Part shown: in pieces, positions 25,582 through 34,312 of the stretch | How positions within the stretch are numbered: the first letter of the stretch is position 1 | Layout: every line of letters starts with the position of its first letter | Assembly (NCBI RefSeq): GCF_963675815.1 | Contig: NZ_OY776574.1 | Span: 242,001 to 306,000 of the forward strand | Origin: an uncultured Desulfuromusa sp. | Lineage (GTDB): Bacteria > Desulfobacterota > Desulfuromonadia > Desulfuromonadales > Geopsychrobacteraceae | Reading direction: 5' to 3' | DNA length: 64,000 nucleotides | Notes under the pieces: model-generated | Databases searched by the model: none | What the model saw: the letters and a program-made list of their open reading frames with translations, nothing else | Told to the model about the DNA's origin: nothing | Program-made: the position numbers and the translations under genes

Positions 25582-26262
25582 ATGATTCTCGACCCTGATA
25601 ACAAATATATAGAAGCTATCAATTCTCACGCCTCTTTAACCGGTGCAACAGTCCTCGAAATTGGCTGCGGTAACGGGAGAATCAGCCGTAATATCGCTGA
25701 GTACGCCTCCAGGGTTGTCGCAACAGACTTAAATCCCACAGTTCTGGAACAGGCAAAACAAAATATTCAAGCGAGCAATATTGACTTTCTGTACACCCCT
25801 GATGGCACCCCGGATCTCCCGGTCCGATCTTTTGATCTTGTCATCTACACATTGTCACTGCACCACATCCCGAAAGACAAAATGATTGCCAATCTTCATC
25901 ATTCAGGGAACTTACTTAAGGACAAGGGCAAGATTATTGTGGTCGAGCCTGGTGATGGCGGATCATTTATGGAGGTTAAAAACCGTTTTGGAGCAGGTAG
26001 CGGTGATGAAACCGAGGAAAGAAAAAATGCTGCAGCCGCCTTACAGCGTATGGAAGGATGGAGATTGAATCCAACCTATCATTTTGATGTTGCATTTCAG
26101 TTTATCGATGAAGAAGATTTTTTCACCCATAAGTTGCCAAAATACCAGAATATGCCTGAAGCAAAAATTTCCGAACTGAAACAGTTCCTGAAAAGGTACT
26201 CAACAGAGCGAGGAATTATTTTAACTTCAGGGAGATGCCTGAATCTACTCACACGTAAATAA
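25582..26262 (+). CDS. Class I SAM-dependent methyltransferase
   Basis: A Rossmann-fold methyltransferase of 226 residues has motif I VLEIGCGNG (about 24-32), the acidic ATDLNPTVL end of strand 2, and the LVIYTLSLHHI segment typical of methyltransferase-11 type proteins. The substrate cannot be told. GGATGGAAAG lies before the ATG at 25582. The gene follows attC5, so it could be the last cassette, but no GCCTAAC box or attC lies after it. It may be a cassette that lost its attC, or the first chromosomal gene past the array. The coding sequence looks like the host genome rather than the AT-rich cassettes. Confidence 0.8.
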   Translation: MILDPDNKYIEAINSHASLTGATVLEIGCGNGRISRNIAEYASRVVATDLNPTVLEQAKQNIQASNIDFLYTPDGTPDLPVRSFDLVIYTLSLHHIPKDKMIANLHHSGNLLKDKGKIIVVEPGDGGSFMEVKNRFGAGSGDETEERKNAAAALQRMEGWRLNPTYHFDVAFQFIDEEDFFTHKLPKYQNMPEAKISELKQFLKRYSTERGIILTSGRCLNLLTRK

Positions 26263-26315
26263 CCCTTAAAAAAGAGTGAATATAGCCTTTTTTGGAATAT
26301 TCTCATTCTTCCAGC

Positions 26316-26342
26316 TTGACAACCTGTTAAGAAAACTATAAT
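26316..26342 (+). promoter_or_regulatory. Promoter for the cpoB-like gene
   Basis: TTGACA (26316-26321) and TATAAT (26337-26342) are perfect consensus hexamers, 15 bases apart, which is shorter than usual. The ATG follows 60 bases later. It marks the return to the chromosomal backbone. Confidence 0.5.
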
Positions 26343-26402
26343 TTTTACAGATTAGTTTTTATTGTTTTATTGTGATTTTCTTGCGCGGAGTTTTGCAGAA
26401 AA

Positions 26403-27122
26403 ATGAAATGTTCCCTCTCATTCCTCACGCTTAAAGTTCTCCTGTTTATGGGACTGATCCTGTTCCTGAGTTCCTGTGCTCCGGCTCCGGGACTGGCCCC
26501 GTCCGGAGCACTCAAAGTTCAATTAAATGAAATCAAGCAACAGCAACAAGTCCAGGCTGATCAATTACAACAGTTAGAACAAAAACTCACTCAACTTCAG
26601 GAACAACTGACGGCCCAAAATATCATTCCGGTTGAAGATCAAAATAACCTGTACATCCCGGAGCCACTAAAACAGCCGGCAGCTTCAATCGGGGCTCCGG
26701 CAGAGACCACAAGTCCTTTTGTCGAAAGTCAGGAAGTGGCCACTGTTGCAGCATCAGCATCATCTTATCTTGCGGCCTTCTCAGATTTGGCATCAGGTCG
26801 TTGGCCCGCAGCTGAAGCTGGTTTTCAGAATTTTTTACAGAATTTTCCAAACCACCAATATTCTCCTAATGCTCGCTACTGGCTGGCCAATGCCCAGATT
26901 TCCCAGGGAAAAATGAATCAGGCAATCACCAACCTCCAACTGATTATTGCTAACCCGGCCGCTCAAGCTAAAGCCCCTGCAGCACTCATGCAACTGGCAC
27001 AGATATATCGCCGGGAAGGCCAACCGATACAGGCTGACAACATCCTTGAACAGTTGCGCAACCGCTACCCAGAAAGCCCGGAAGCACAACAACTTTACCG
27101 GAGTAACGAACCCATCAATTAA
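26403..27122 (+). CDS. CpoB/YbgF-like Tol-Pal associated lipoprotein
   Basis: This 239-residue secreted protein resembles CpoB (YbgF), which coordinates outer-membrane constriction with peptidoglycan synthesis. A signal peptide ends in the lipobox FLSSC, so the N-terminal Cys25 is likely lipidated; E. coli CpoB is periplasmic and lacks this. A Gln-rich coiled coil follows (about 40-75), then a low-complexity linker, and TPR-like repeats in the last 110 residues (AAEAGFQNFLQNFPNH, LANAQISQG, LAQIYRREGQP). No tol or pal genes are next to it; it is followed by a LysM gene after 30 bases. The TTGACA/TATAAT promoter precedes it. CpoB by name is inference. Confidence 0.75.
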   Translation: MKCSLSFLTLKVLLFMGLILFLSSCAPAPGLAPSGALKVQLNEIKQQQQVQADQLQQLEQKLTQLQEQLTAQNIIPVEDQNNLYIPEPLKQPAASIGAPAETTSPFVESQEVATVAASASSYLAAFSDLASGRWPAAEAGFQNFLQNFPNHQYSPNARYWLANAQISQGKMNQAITNLQLIIANPAAQAKAPAALMQLAQIYRREGQPIQADNILEQLRNRYPESPEAQQLYRSNEPIN

Positions 27123-27152
27123 TGGTTCATCACTCTGTCTGAGAGGGAACAG

Positions 27153-28184
27153 ATGACACGGACATTCTTTCGCTGGTTATCACTGCTGATGTTATTGCTC
27201 ATTTTATCAGGAGCAAGTCTGGCCATTGCTGCTGAAAATCAAATCTACACAATTAAAAAAGGGGACACCCTCTGGGACCTTTCTAAAAAGTTTATAGACG
27301 ACCCCTATTACTGGCCGAATATCTGGGCAAAAAATCCGGAAATCACCAATCCTCATTTGATTTTCCCAGGGCAGAAAGTGCAAATTCTTGATGGTCGCCT
27401 GAAGATCATTCCGGCTTATCCTGAGGCCGACAAGCAAGCATCCACTGAAACGGATGATCAGAAAACAGACCTGTCAACAATGGAAACAGAGACAGAAGAG
27501 TTGATTACAATCAAAGCTGCCGGCAGTGGCGATGGTTTCATCCTGACCGATGAGGTTCCGCTTGGAGTTCTGGTTGATTCGGTCGATAACCGATTACTCC
27601 TGACGAAAGATGATCTTGTTTTTCTGAAAATGAAAGACCTGTCCAGTGTTACAATCGGTGACACCTATGGATTGTTTGAACGAGGCGAGCAGGTTAAGCA
27701 TCCCCACACCAATGAAGTTTTTGGCACCATGATGAACAACCTTGGCTTCCTGCAAGTCACTGAGATTAATGGGGATACTGTTGTTGCAAAAATTGGTTCG
27801 GCCTTCCGTGAAATTCAGCGTGGTGCCGAAGTTTTTGAATATGTTCCACAGCGCAATGAAATTGTCCTACAACGCGGGACAACCGACAAGGGAGGCTACA
27901 TCATTGCGGCCCGAGATAAAAAAGAAACTTTTTCCACCAATGATATTATCTATGTTGACCTGGGCAGCGACGATGGTCTTGTGAGTGGAAATCTTTTCTA
28001 TATTGCCCGTCCTCGCAAAGCTTCGGACGAAGTTATCAAAAAAGCAGGTCCAATCCAGCTGCCGGATGCTGTCCTTGGCGCCGCCATCATCATTGAAACC
28101 AAAGCTAAAACAGCCTCTGCAATCATTATTAAAAGTGTCAATGCTACTTTTATAGGAGATAAGGTTTCCATTGTAACGAATTGA
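27153..28184 (+). CDS. LysM domain envelope protein
   Basis: The 343-residue protein has a Sec signal peptide (about 1-26, ending after AIAAEN-type Ala-rich cleavage site) and a LysM peptidoglycan-binding domain (about 30-78: IYTIKKGDTLWDLSKKFIDDP, with the PEITNPHLIFPGQKV end). The remaining 250 residues are beta-rich with repeated VxEI-type strands and no recognised enzyme motif. It may anchor or organise peptidoglycan-linked factors. GAGAGGGA precedes the ATG at 27153 by five bases. It lies between the cpoB-like gene and a strong terminator, so the two form a two-gene unit ahead of dprA. Confidence 0.8.
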   Translation: MTRTFFRWLSLLMLLLILSGASLAIAAENQIYTIKKGDTLWDLSKKFIDDPYYWPNIWAKNPEITNPHLIFPGQKVQILDGRLKIIPAYPEADKQASTETDDQKTDLSTMETETEELITIKAAGSGDGFILTDEVPLGVLVDSVDNRLLLTKDDLVFLKMKDLSSVTIGDTYGLFERGEQVKHPHTNEVFGTMMNNLGFLQVTEINGDTVVAKIGSAFREIQRGAEVFEYVPQRNEIVLQRGTTDKGGYIIAARDKKETFSTNDIIYVDLGSDDGLVSGNLFYIARPRKASDEVIKKAGPIQLPDAVLGAAIIIETKAKTASAIIIKSVNATFIGDKVSIVTN

Positions 28185-28211
28185 TGTTCATGGAATAAAT
28201 AGTCAAACGAT

Positions 28212-28245
28212 AAAAAAGGATTGGAATCGCAACCAATCCTTTTTT
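28212..28245 (+). terminator. Intrinsic terminator after the LysM gene
   Basis: AAAAAAGGATTGG (28212-28224) pairs with CCAATCCTTTTTT (28233-28245), with an eight-base loop and a run of T. This is a strong bidirectional-looking terminator 27 bases after the LysM stop. Confidence 0.85.
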
Positions 28246-28271
28246 ATTTGCACCATCCAGGGGGGGATGAA

Positions 28272-29360
28272 ATGGATGAACAACAAAATTCACTTTTAAG
28301 GTTACATCTGACACCGGGTATTGGCCGCATCGCTCTGTTCAAACTTCATCAATATTTTGGTGATTTTATGGCGCCGCTCCAGGCTCCGCCACAATATTGG
28401 CAGGAAGCCGGTCTGAACACAAAACTCTGCAGTAAAATCCCCAATCAAACTGATCTGAAATTTGTAAGAATTCGTCACAAACTAGAGGCATTGAAAGTCC
28501 GTCTGATCAGTTTTTGGGATCAAGACTACCCCCCTCTGCTCCGTGAAATTCACGATCCCCCCGCTCTTCTCTACCTCCGTGGGAAAATGCCCACAAAGGA
28601 GTGTTTTGCAATCGTAGGTTCACGGCGCGCGACAGCAGGAGGCCTGCTCTTCAGTAAAGACATGGCGGCAACTCTCGCGAACCACAATATCTGTATTGTC
28701 AGCGGTTTAGCTCGTGGAGTTGATAGTGCTGCGCATAGAGGAGCACTTGAGGCAAAGGGATCAACAATTGCCGTTCTTGGCTGTGGGATCGATCAGGTAT
28801 ATCCACCTGAGAACAGTCAGTTGTTCCGGGAAATTCATCAGGCTAATGCCATTATTACTGAATACCCTCCAGAAACACCTCCTTTGGCAGGACATTTTCC
28901 CGGTCGAAATCGTATCATCAGTGGTCTCAGCCGCGGGGTATTGATTATAGAAGCTGCGGGAAAAAGCGGTTCACTGATCACCGGTGACTTTGCTCTGGAG
29001 CAAGGTCGTGAATTGTTTGCTATTCCGGGGTCTCTGCAGCACCCCAACAGCAAAGGGACGAATCAACTCCTGAAAGAAGGGGCCCAGCTTGTTACCGAAG
29101 CTGCTGATATTCTCCAGGCCCTCTGGCCCGACCTGCCATCCCGAAAGCAACGGAAACAATACAATGATTTTTCCTTACAACTTGAAGAACCGGCACTGCA
29201 AGTCTACCAATTGCTGGGGCATGAGCCCAGGCACAGTGACGAAATAGCCCGTGAATGCGGCTTGACTCCCATGGCTCTTTCCGCTATTTTACTCGACCTA
29301 GAGCTCCGGGGTGGGATAAAAACACTTCCGGGGAACAACTATATCCGTGAGCAAATATAA
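28272..29360 (+). CDS. dprA: DNA processing protein DprA
   Basis: DprA (362 residues) loads RecA on incoming single-stranded DNA during transformation. The Rossmann-like core is clear: GSRRATAGG (about 115), VSGLARGVDSAAHRGAL, GCGIDQVYPPEN, and GKSGSLITGDFALEQGRELFAIPGS. A helix-hairpin-like N-terminal region (HLTPGIGRIAL) and a C-terminal winged-helix segment are present. The start is the ATG at 28272 with GGGGGG just upstream; a TTG inside the terminator is in frame but not credible. It is followed by DUF494 and topA, the usual order in this group. Whether the organism is transformable is not shown. Confidence 0.93.
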   Translation: MDEQQNSLLRLHLTPGIGRIALFKLHQYFGDFMAPLQAPPQYWQEAGLNTKLCSKIPNQTDLKFVRIRHKLEALKVRLISFWDQDYPPLLREIHDPPALLYLRGKMPTKECFAIVGSRRATAGGLLFSKDMAATLANHNICIVSGLARGVDSAAHRGALEAKGSTIAVLGCGIDQVYPPENSQLFREIHQANAIITEYPPETPPLAGHFPGRNRIISGLSRGVLIIEAAGKSGSLITGDFALEQGRELFAIPGSLQHPNSKGTNQLLKEGAQLVTEAADILQALWPDLPSRKQRKQYNDFSLQLEEPALQVYQLLGHEPRHSDEIARECGLTPMALSAILLDLELRGGIKTLPGNNYIREQI

Positions 29361-29384
29361 ACTTAAACCTATTGGGGAGGTTCC

Positions 29385-29864
29385 TTGCGTGAGCGAGTTT
29401 TGGCGATTGTCAACCTGATCGCCCAGTATGTTCTGGGAGCGGAAGACAACCCTATAAGTGAACAGGAGTTAATGGCGGAACTTATCTCTGTCGGCTTTGA
29501 TGCTGATGAGATCAATGATGCTTTTTCCTGGATGGAAACCGTTGCACTGCAACCACCATCGGGTTCAACTGCAATCTCCCCATTGTTGGATCACCCTACC
29601 TATCGGGTATTTAGCAGCCAAGAACAACAGATGCTTACAACTGAAGCAAGGGGCTTCTTAATCAAAGTACGCACCATGGGACTCCTCTCTGATGAAGCTC
29701 AGGAAGAAATTATTGATCGGGCATTACGTTCAGCAGAAGATCCTGTCAACGAGCAAGAGATCAAACTGGTTACAATTCTGACTCTGCTCTCACGTTCAAG
29801 CAGTCTCTGGTTACGAGAGATAGATTGCCTTCTCGAAAACGACTGGGGTCGTATCTATCAATAA
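29385..29864 (+). CDS. Smg/DUF494 family protein
   Basis: This 159-residue protein has the DUF494 (Smg) pattern: an N-terminal helix (RERVLAIVNLIAQYVL), a loop with ELMAELISVGFDADEINDAFSWME, and a C-terminal helix pair with EARGFL and CLLENDW. The family is soluble and often lies beside dprA and topA, as here; its role is unknown. The start is the TTG at 29385, four bases after GGGGAGG; this is the only sensible start in frame. It follows dprA by 24 bases, so expression is likely linked. Confidence 0.85.
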   Translation: MRERVLAIVNLIAQYVLGAEDNPISEQELMAELISVGFDADEINDAFSWMETVALQPPSGSTAISPLLDHPTYRVFSSQEQQMLTTEARGFLIKVRTMGLLSDEAQEEIIDRALRSAEDPVNEQEIKLVTILTLLSRSSSLWLREIDCLLENDWGRIYQ

Positions 29865-29872
29865 AAATCTCG

Positions 29873-29903
29873 GGCTGTGCTATTTACAGGCACAGCCTTT
29901 CTT
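29873..29903 (+). terminator. Terminator-like hairpin before topA
   Basis: GGCTGTGC (29873-29880) and GCACAGCC (29890-29897) form a perfect 8-bp stem with a nine-base loop, followed by TTTCTT. It lies nine bases after the DUF494 stop and about 50 before the topA start. Confidence 0.65.
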
Positions 29904-29954
29904 ACAAAAAAGACAGTTCCTGCAGCAATGGGACAAAGTCTCATAGAGGACACA

Positions 29955-32306
29955 ATGGCACAATCACTGGTTATTGTCGAATCACCGGCAAAAGCAAAAA
30001 CCATCGAAAAATTTCTTGGTAAAGGCTATAAAGTTTTAGCTTCTTATGGACACGTACGTGCCCTGCCCAGTAAACAGGGATCAGTTGATACTGCTGACAA
30101 TTTCAAGCCTAATTACCAGGTCCTTGCCGATAGTGAAAAACATATCAACCTGCTGAAAAAAGAGGTGGCTAAAAGCAACGAGTTAATTCTTGCAACTGAC
30201 CTCGACCGGGAAGGGGAAGCTATTGCCTGGCATCTTCTGGAAGCTCTCGGTATTGATGAGCAGGCAGAAAAACCGTCCGTAAAAAGAGTGACTTTTCACG
30301 AAATCACGCAGACAGCCATTGATGAAGCGATGGCCCATCCTCGTGCTATTGCGCGGGATATGGTCGATGCTCAACAAGCTCGTTCAGTTCTTGATTATCT
30401 GGTCGGCTTCAACCTGTCACCTTTTCTGTGGAAAAAAATCCGTTATGGATTATCCGCAGGGCGGGTTCAATCAGTCGCTTTACGCCTCATATGTGAACGT
30501 GAAGATGAAATTGATGCATTTAAACCACGCGAATACTGGAGTATTGAAGCCCTCTTAGCAAACCTGAGCAAAAACCAATTCACAGCCAAACTCAACTCTT
30601 GTGACGGCAAAAATCTAGCCAAGTTCGCCATCAGCAATCAAAAGCAGGCTGATGACATTCTTGCAGAACTGGAAAATGTCCAATTCCAGGTCTCATCCCT
30701 GGAAAAGAAAGCTCGTAAGCGGAATCCTGCGCCCCCTTTTACAACCAGCACCCTGCAGCAGGAAGCCAGCCGTAAACTTGGCTTCTCCGCAAGAAAAACC
30801 ATGAGTGTGGCCCAGAAATTATATGAAGGGATTCAGGTAGAAGACGGTACTCATGGTTTGATTACCTATATGCGAACCGACTCCGTTGCGTTGTCAACAA
30901 TAGCAACCAGCGAAGCACGAGAAGTTATCTGCCGGCTCTATGATAAGAGCTACGCTCTGGACAAGCCCCGAACCTTCAAGAATAAAAGTAAAAACGCACA
31001 GGAAGCCCATGAAGCCGTACGCCCAACTTCAGTCGCCCGAACCCCTGCACAGTTGAAACAATTTTTGAGCTCGGATCAATACCGTCTTTATGAACTGATC
31101 TGGAAGAGAACTGTCGCATCACAAATGGCACAGGCTATTTTTGATGCAACCAGGGTCGATATCGCTGCAGGTGAACGTTACAGCTTTAGAGCCACTGGTC
31201 AAATTATCCGGTTCCCAGGATTTATGGCCCTTTACATCGAAGGCACCGATAATGGTGATGATGAAAATAAAGAGGGCTTGCTGCCACAGCTGGATGAGGG
31301 TGAAAAACTCACCAAGGAACAGTTGCTGCCCGAGCAACATTTCACTCAACCGCCACCCCGTTTCACCGAGGCCAGTCTGGTCAAAACCCTGGAAGAGTAT
31401 GGTATCGGTCGCCCATCCACCTATGCCAGCATCATGAATACTCTCGTAACCAGAAAGTATGTACGACTGGAAAAACGAACATTCTTCCCTGAAGATACGG
31501 GAAGGGTAGTAACAAAGCTGCTGACAGAGCACTTCAGTCAATATGTAGATTATGATTTTACTGCGGAGTTGGAAGAAGAACTTGATGCTATCTCTCGTGG
31601 TGAATTGGCCTGGGTTCCGTTGATTAAAAAGTTCTGGGATCCCTTTATCGCCCTGCTGCACCGCAAAGATCAGGAAGTCAGCAAAGCGGATGTTACAACT
31701 GAAAAAACAGATAAGACCTGTCCGGAATGCGGCAAAGAACTGGTGATCAAACTTGGTCGGGCAGGACGTTTCCTAGCCTGTTCCGGGTTTCCCGACTGTC
31801 GCCATACAGAACCGTTGAACAGTGATGGCAAAGAGGTTGAGGAGCCGGTCGTATCAGACGAGAAGTGTGAAAAATGCGGTTCTCCAATGCTGATAAAATC
31901 AGGCCGTTACGGTAAATTCCTCGCTTGTAGCGGTTATCCGAAGTGTAAAAATATCCAGCCATTGGAAAAGCCTAAATCCCTTGATATCACCTGTCCTGAA
32001 TGTGGTGAAGGGGAAATGATGGAGAAAAAGAGCCGCTACGGAAAGATTTTCTATTCCTGTAACCGCTATCCAAAATGTAAATATGCACTCTGGAATCCGC
32101 CCAAAGAAGAGCCATGCCCCAAATGTGGCTGGCCGCTGACGGAAATCAAAACAACAAAGCGCTGGGGAACCGTTCAGCGCTGCCCGCAAGAAAACTGCGA
32201 CTGGGAAAAAGTTTTGATTCCACCAGAGAAAAAAACACCGGCGAAAAAGAAACCTGCCGCAAAGAAAAAGACAACTGCTAAAAAAACGACTAAAAAAACA
32301 ACATAA
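29955..32306 (+). CDS. topA: DNA topoisomerase I
   Basis: TopA relaxes negative supercoils. The 783-residue protein has the TOPRIM domain (IVESPAKAKTIEKFL, then DLDREGEAIAWHL), the active-site Tyr in the GLITYMRTDS motif, and a C-terminal string of Cys4 zinc fingers (TCPECGKEL, KCEKCGSPM, TCPECGEGEM, PCPKCGWPL) ending in a Lys/Thr-rich basic tail. I chose the ATG at 29955 with AGAGGA upstream; the same frame runs back to 29877 through the hairpin. It follows dprA and DUF494, the classic order. The four zinc modules are within the family's normal range. Confidence 0.96.
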   Translation: MAQSLVIVESPAKAKTIEKFLGKGYKVLASYGHVRALPSKQGSVDTADNFKPNYQVLADSEKHINLLKKEVAKSNELILATDLDREGEAIAWHLLEALGIDEQAEKPSVKRVTFHEITQTAIDEAMAHPRAIARDMVDAQQARSVLDYLVGFNLSPFLWKKIRYGLSAGRVQSVALRLICEREDEIDAFKPREYWSIEALLANLSKNQFTAKLNSCDGKNLAKFAISNQKQADDILAELENVQFQVSSLEKKARKRNPAPPFTTSTLQQEASRKLGFSARKTMSVAQKLYEGIQVEDGTHGLITYMRTDSVALSTIATSEAREVICRLYDKSYALDKPRTFKNKSKNAQEAHEAVRPTSVARTPAQLKQFLSSDQYRLYELIWKRTVASQMAQAIFDATRVDIAAGERYSFRATGQIIRFPGFMALYIEGTDNGDDENKEGLLPQLDEGEKLTKEQLLPEQHFTQPPPRFTEASLVKTLEEYGIGRPSTYASIMNTLVTRKYVRLEKRTFFPEDTGRVVTKLLTEHFSQYVDYDFTAELEEELDAISRGELAWVPLIKKFWDPFIALLHRKDQEVSKADVTTEKTDKTCPECGKELVIKLGRAGRFLACSGFPDCRHTEPLNSDGKEVEEPVVSDEKCEKCGSPMLIKSGRYGKFLACSGYPKCKNIQPLEKPKSLDITCPECGEGEMMEKKSRYGKIFYSCNRYPKCKYALWNPPKEEPCPKCGWPLTEIKTTKRWGTVQRCPQENCDWEKVLIPPEKKTPAKKKPAAKKKTTAKKTTKKTT

Positions 32307-32332
32307 ACGGTTAAGAACAGAGTATAATCCTT

Positions 32333-32363
32333 ACCGGTCGAGCCATAGTGGTTCGGCCGGTTT
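32333..32363 (+). terminator. Hairpin between topA and trmFO
   Basis: ACCGGTCGAGCC (32333-32344) pairs with GGTTCGGCCGGT (32350-32361) including two G-U pairs, followed by TT and GCGTTT. It lies 27 bases after the topA stop and 21 before the trmFO ATG. It could terminate topA or be an attenuator. Confidence 0.55.
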
Positions 32364-32383
32364 GCGTTTAAGAGGAATAATAG

Positions 32384-33706
32384 ATGGATATTACCATTAT
32401 CGGTGCGGGATTGGCAGGATGTGAAGCGGCTTGGCAGGCAACAAAAGAAGGATTCCGGGTCAAACTTTACGAGATGAAACCCGGACAGTATTCCCCTGCT
32501 CACAAGAGTGAAGACCTGGCTGAACTGGTTTGCTCCAACAGTCTCCGCGGTGCCGGAATGAACAACGCTGTCGGCTGCCTCAAAGAAGAACTTCGCCGCA
32601 CAGGCTCTTTGTTCATTGAAGCGGCGGACGCAACAGCAGTACCGGCGGGAGGTGCCCTGGCTGTCGACCGGTCTGAGTTCTCCGCCTATATCAGCGCTAA
32701 AATTGCTGCGAACCCGAACATTGAACTCATCCGTGAAGAAGTCACCAGCCTTCCTGCCGAAGGAACAACAATCCTTGCCAGCGGGCCACTGACATCACCA
32801 ACTCTCTCTGCAGAGCTGGAAAAATTAACCGGGAGCGAACACCTTTATTTTTATGATGCCATTGCTCCGGTTGTGGAAGCGGATTCCATTGATTTCAATG
32901 TTGCATGGCGCGCTTCCCGTTATGACAAGGGTGGCGACGATTACATCAACTGTCCCTTAAATGAAGAACAGTATTTCAACTTTGTTCAGGAACTTGTGGA
33001 TGCGGACAAGGTTGCCGGACGGGAATTTGAAAAGCTGGTCCACTTTGAAGGCTGCATGCCAATCGAAGAGATGGCCAGCCGCGGAGCGCAGACGCTCTCA
33101 TTCGGCCCGATGAAACCGGTTGGGCTACCGGACCCCAGAAGTGGGAAAATCCCTTATGCCGTCTTGCAGTTACGGCAGGACAATCGCCACGCCACATTGT
33201 TTAATCTGGTTGGATTTCAGACCCGCTTGACTTATCCGGAGCAAGAAAGGATCTTCCGCATGATCCCGGGTCTTGAGAAGGTGCGCTTTGCCCGCCTTGG
33301 GAGTATGCATCGAAACACCTTCATCAACGCGCCTGCCTGTCTGACCGCTTCACTACAATTTCGGGCGGCTCCCCATATTTATGCGACAGGGCAGTTAAGC
33401 GGTGTTGAAGGCTATGTTGAATCAGCCGCCTGTGGTTTTTTAGCAGGGCTATTTGCCGCATATCAGCTCCGGGGTGAATCTATCCCTATCCCACCGAAAG
33501 AGACCGCACTTGGCGCCCTGCTGAGTCATTTATCAACAGCAGAAGCCGCCGGATTTCAGCCGATGAATATTAATTATGGCCTCTTCCCTCCCCTGGAAGG
33601 ACGGAAGATGAAACGGGCCGATCGCCGTTTGGCCATGGCAGAGCGCGCACTGACGGAGCTCCCTAAATGGTGGAATGAAATCGCTGTCAAAAGGGAGAGA
33701 TGCTGA
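32384..33706 (+). CDS. trmFO: tRNA (uracil-5-)-methyltransferase TrmFO, FAD-dependent
   Basis: TrmFO makes ribothymidine at tRNA U54 with methylenetetrahydrofolate and FADH2. The 440-residue protein starts with the dinucleotide-binding loop GAGLAGCEAAW and has the FEGCMPIEEMA segment with its conserved Cys, and GPMKPVGL. GAGGAATAATAG precedes the ATG at 32384. Presence of the folate-dependent enzyme and absence of TrmA here fits the Gram-positive/deltaproteobacterial style. Its stop TGA overlaps the start region of maf, so the two are coupled. Confidence 0.95.
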   Translation: MDITIIGAGLAGCEAAWQATKEGFRVKLYEMKPGQYSPAHKSEDLAELVCSNSLRGAGMNNAVGCLKEELRRTGSLFIEAADATAVPAGGALAVDRSEFSAYISAKIAANPNIELIREEVTSLPAEGTTILASGPLTSPTLSAELEKLTGSEHLYFYDAIAPVVEADSIDFNVAWRASRYDKGGDDYINCPLNEEQYFNFVQELVDADKVAGREFEKLVHFEGCMPIEEMASRGAQTLSFGPMKPVGLPDPRSGKIPYAVLQLRQDNRHATLFNLVGFQTRLTYPEQERIFRMIPGLEKVRFARLGSMHRNTFINAPACLTASLQFRAAPHIYATGQLSGVEGYVESAACGFLAGLFAAYQLRGESIPIPPKETALGALLSHLSTAEAAGFQPMNINYGLFPPLEGRKMKRADRRLAMAERALTELPKWWNEIAVKRERC

Positions 33707-34293
33707 TGGAAAATCAGCTGATTCTGGCATCGGCATCACCTCGCAGACGGGAATTGTTACGACAGATCGGACTTGAATTTCAGGTTGTCCCCAGTCGGGC
33801 TGAGGAGCAGATTCTTCCGAATGAAACGCCGGAAGAGCATGTTATCCGCCTCAGTCTCGATAAGGCAACTGAGGTCGCAAATCGTGACCACATATCAGGT
33901 CGCTGGTTTATCGGCAGTGACACTATTGTTCTCTGTGACAACCGGATTCTGGGAAAACCTGAAAATGAGGCGCATGCCGCAACAATGTTAAAACAACTCT
34001 CCGGGAGGCAGCATCAGGTTCTTTCCGGCTATGCTGTGATTGACCGGCAAACGGGCAAACAACGTGCTGAAGCCGTCAGTACCCGAGTCTGGTTTCGTCA
34101 ATTGACAGACGTGGAAATCACAGGCTACATTGCCACCGGAGAACCTGCTGACAAGGCAGGAGCTTATGCAATTCAGGGACTGGGCATCTGCTTTGTTTCC
34201 AAGATTGAAGGAAGCTACACCAATGTTGTCGGGCTTCCCCTTTGTAAACTGACTCTGGCAATGAAGGAGCTGGGGATCCCGCTATTGATATAA
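33706..34293 (+). CDS. maf: Maf family nucleotide pyrophosphatase
   Basis: The 195-residue protein has the Maf marks: ASASPRRRELLRQIG at the start, the RxxR-containing EEHVIRLSLDKA, SDTIVLCDN and the KAGAYAIQGLG segment. Maf proteins hydrolyse non-canonical or UTP/dTTP nucleotides and can halt division; the substrate class here is not determined. The ATG at 33706 overlaps the last base of trmFO and sits eight bases after GGGAGA; an ATG at 33700 is also possible. It is followed by yggS after 19 bases. Confidence 0.9.
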   Translation: MENQLILASASPRRRELLRQIGLEFQVVPSRAEEQILPNETPEEHVIRLSLDKATEVANRDHISGRWFIGSDTIVLCDNRILGKPENEAHAATMLKQLSGRQHQVLSGYAVIDRQTGKQRAEAVSTRVWFRQLTDVEITGYIATGEPADKAGAYAIQGLGICFVSKIEGSYTNVVGLPLCKLTLAMKELGIPLLI

Positions 34294-34312
34294 TCCTTGT
34301 GGAGCAAAATCG

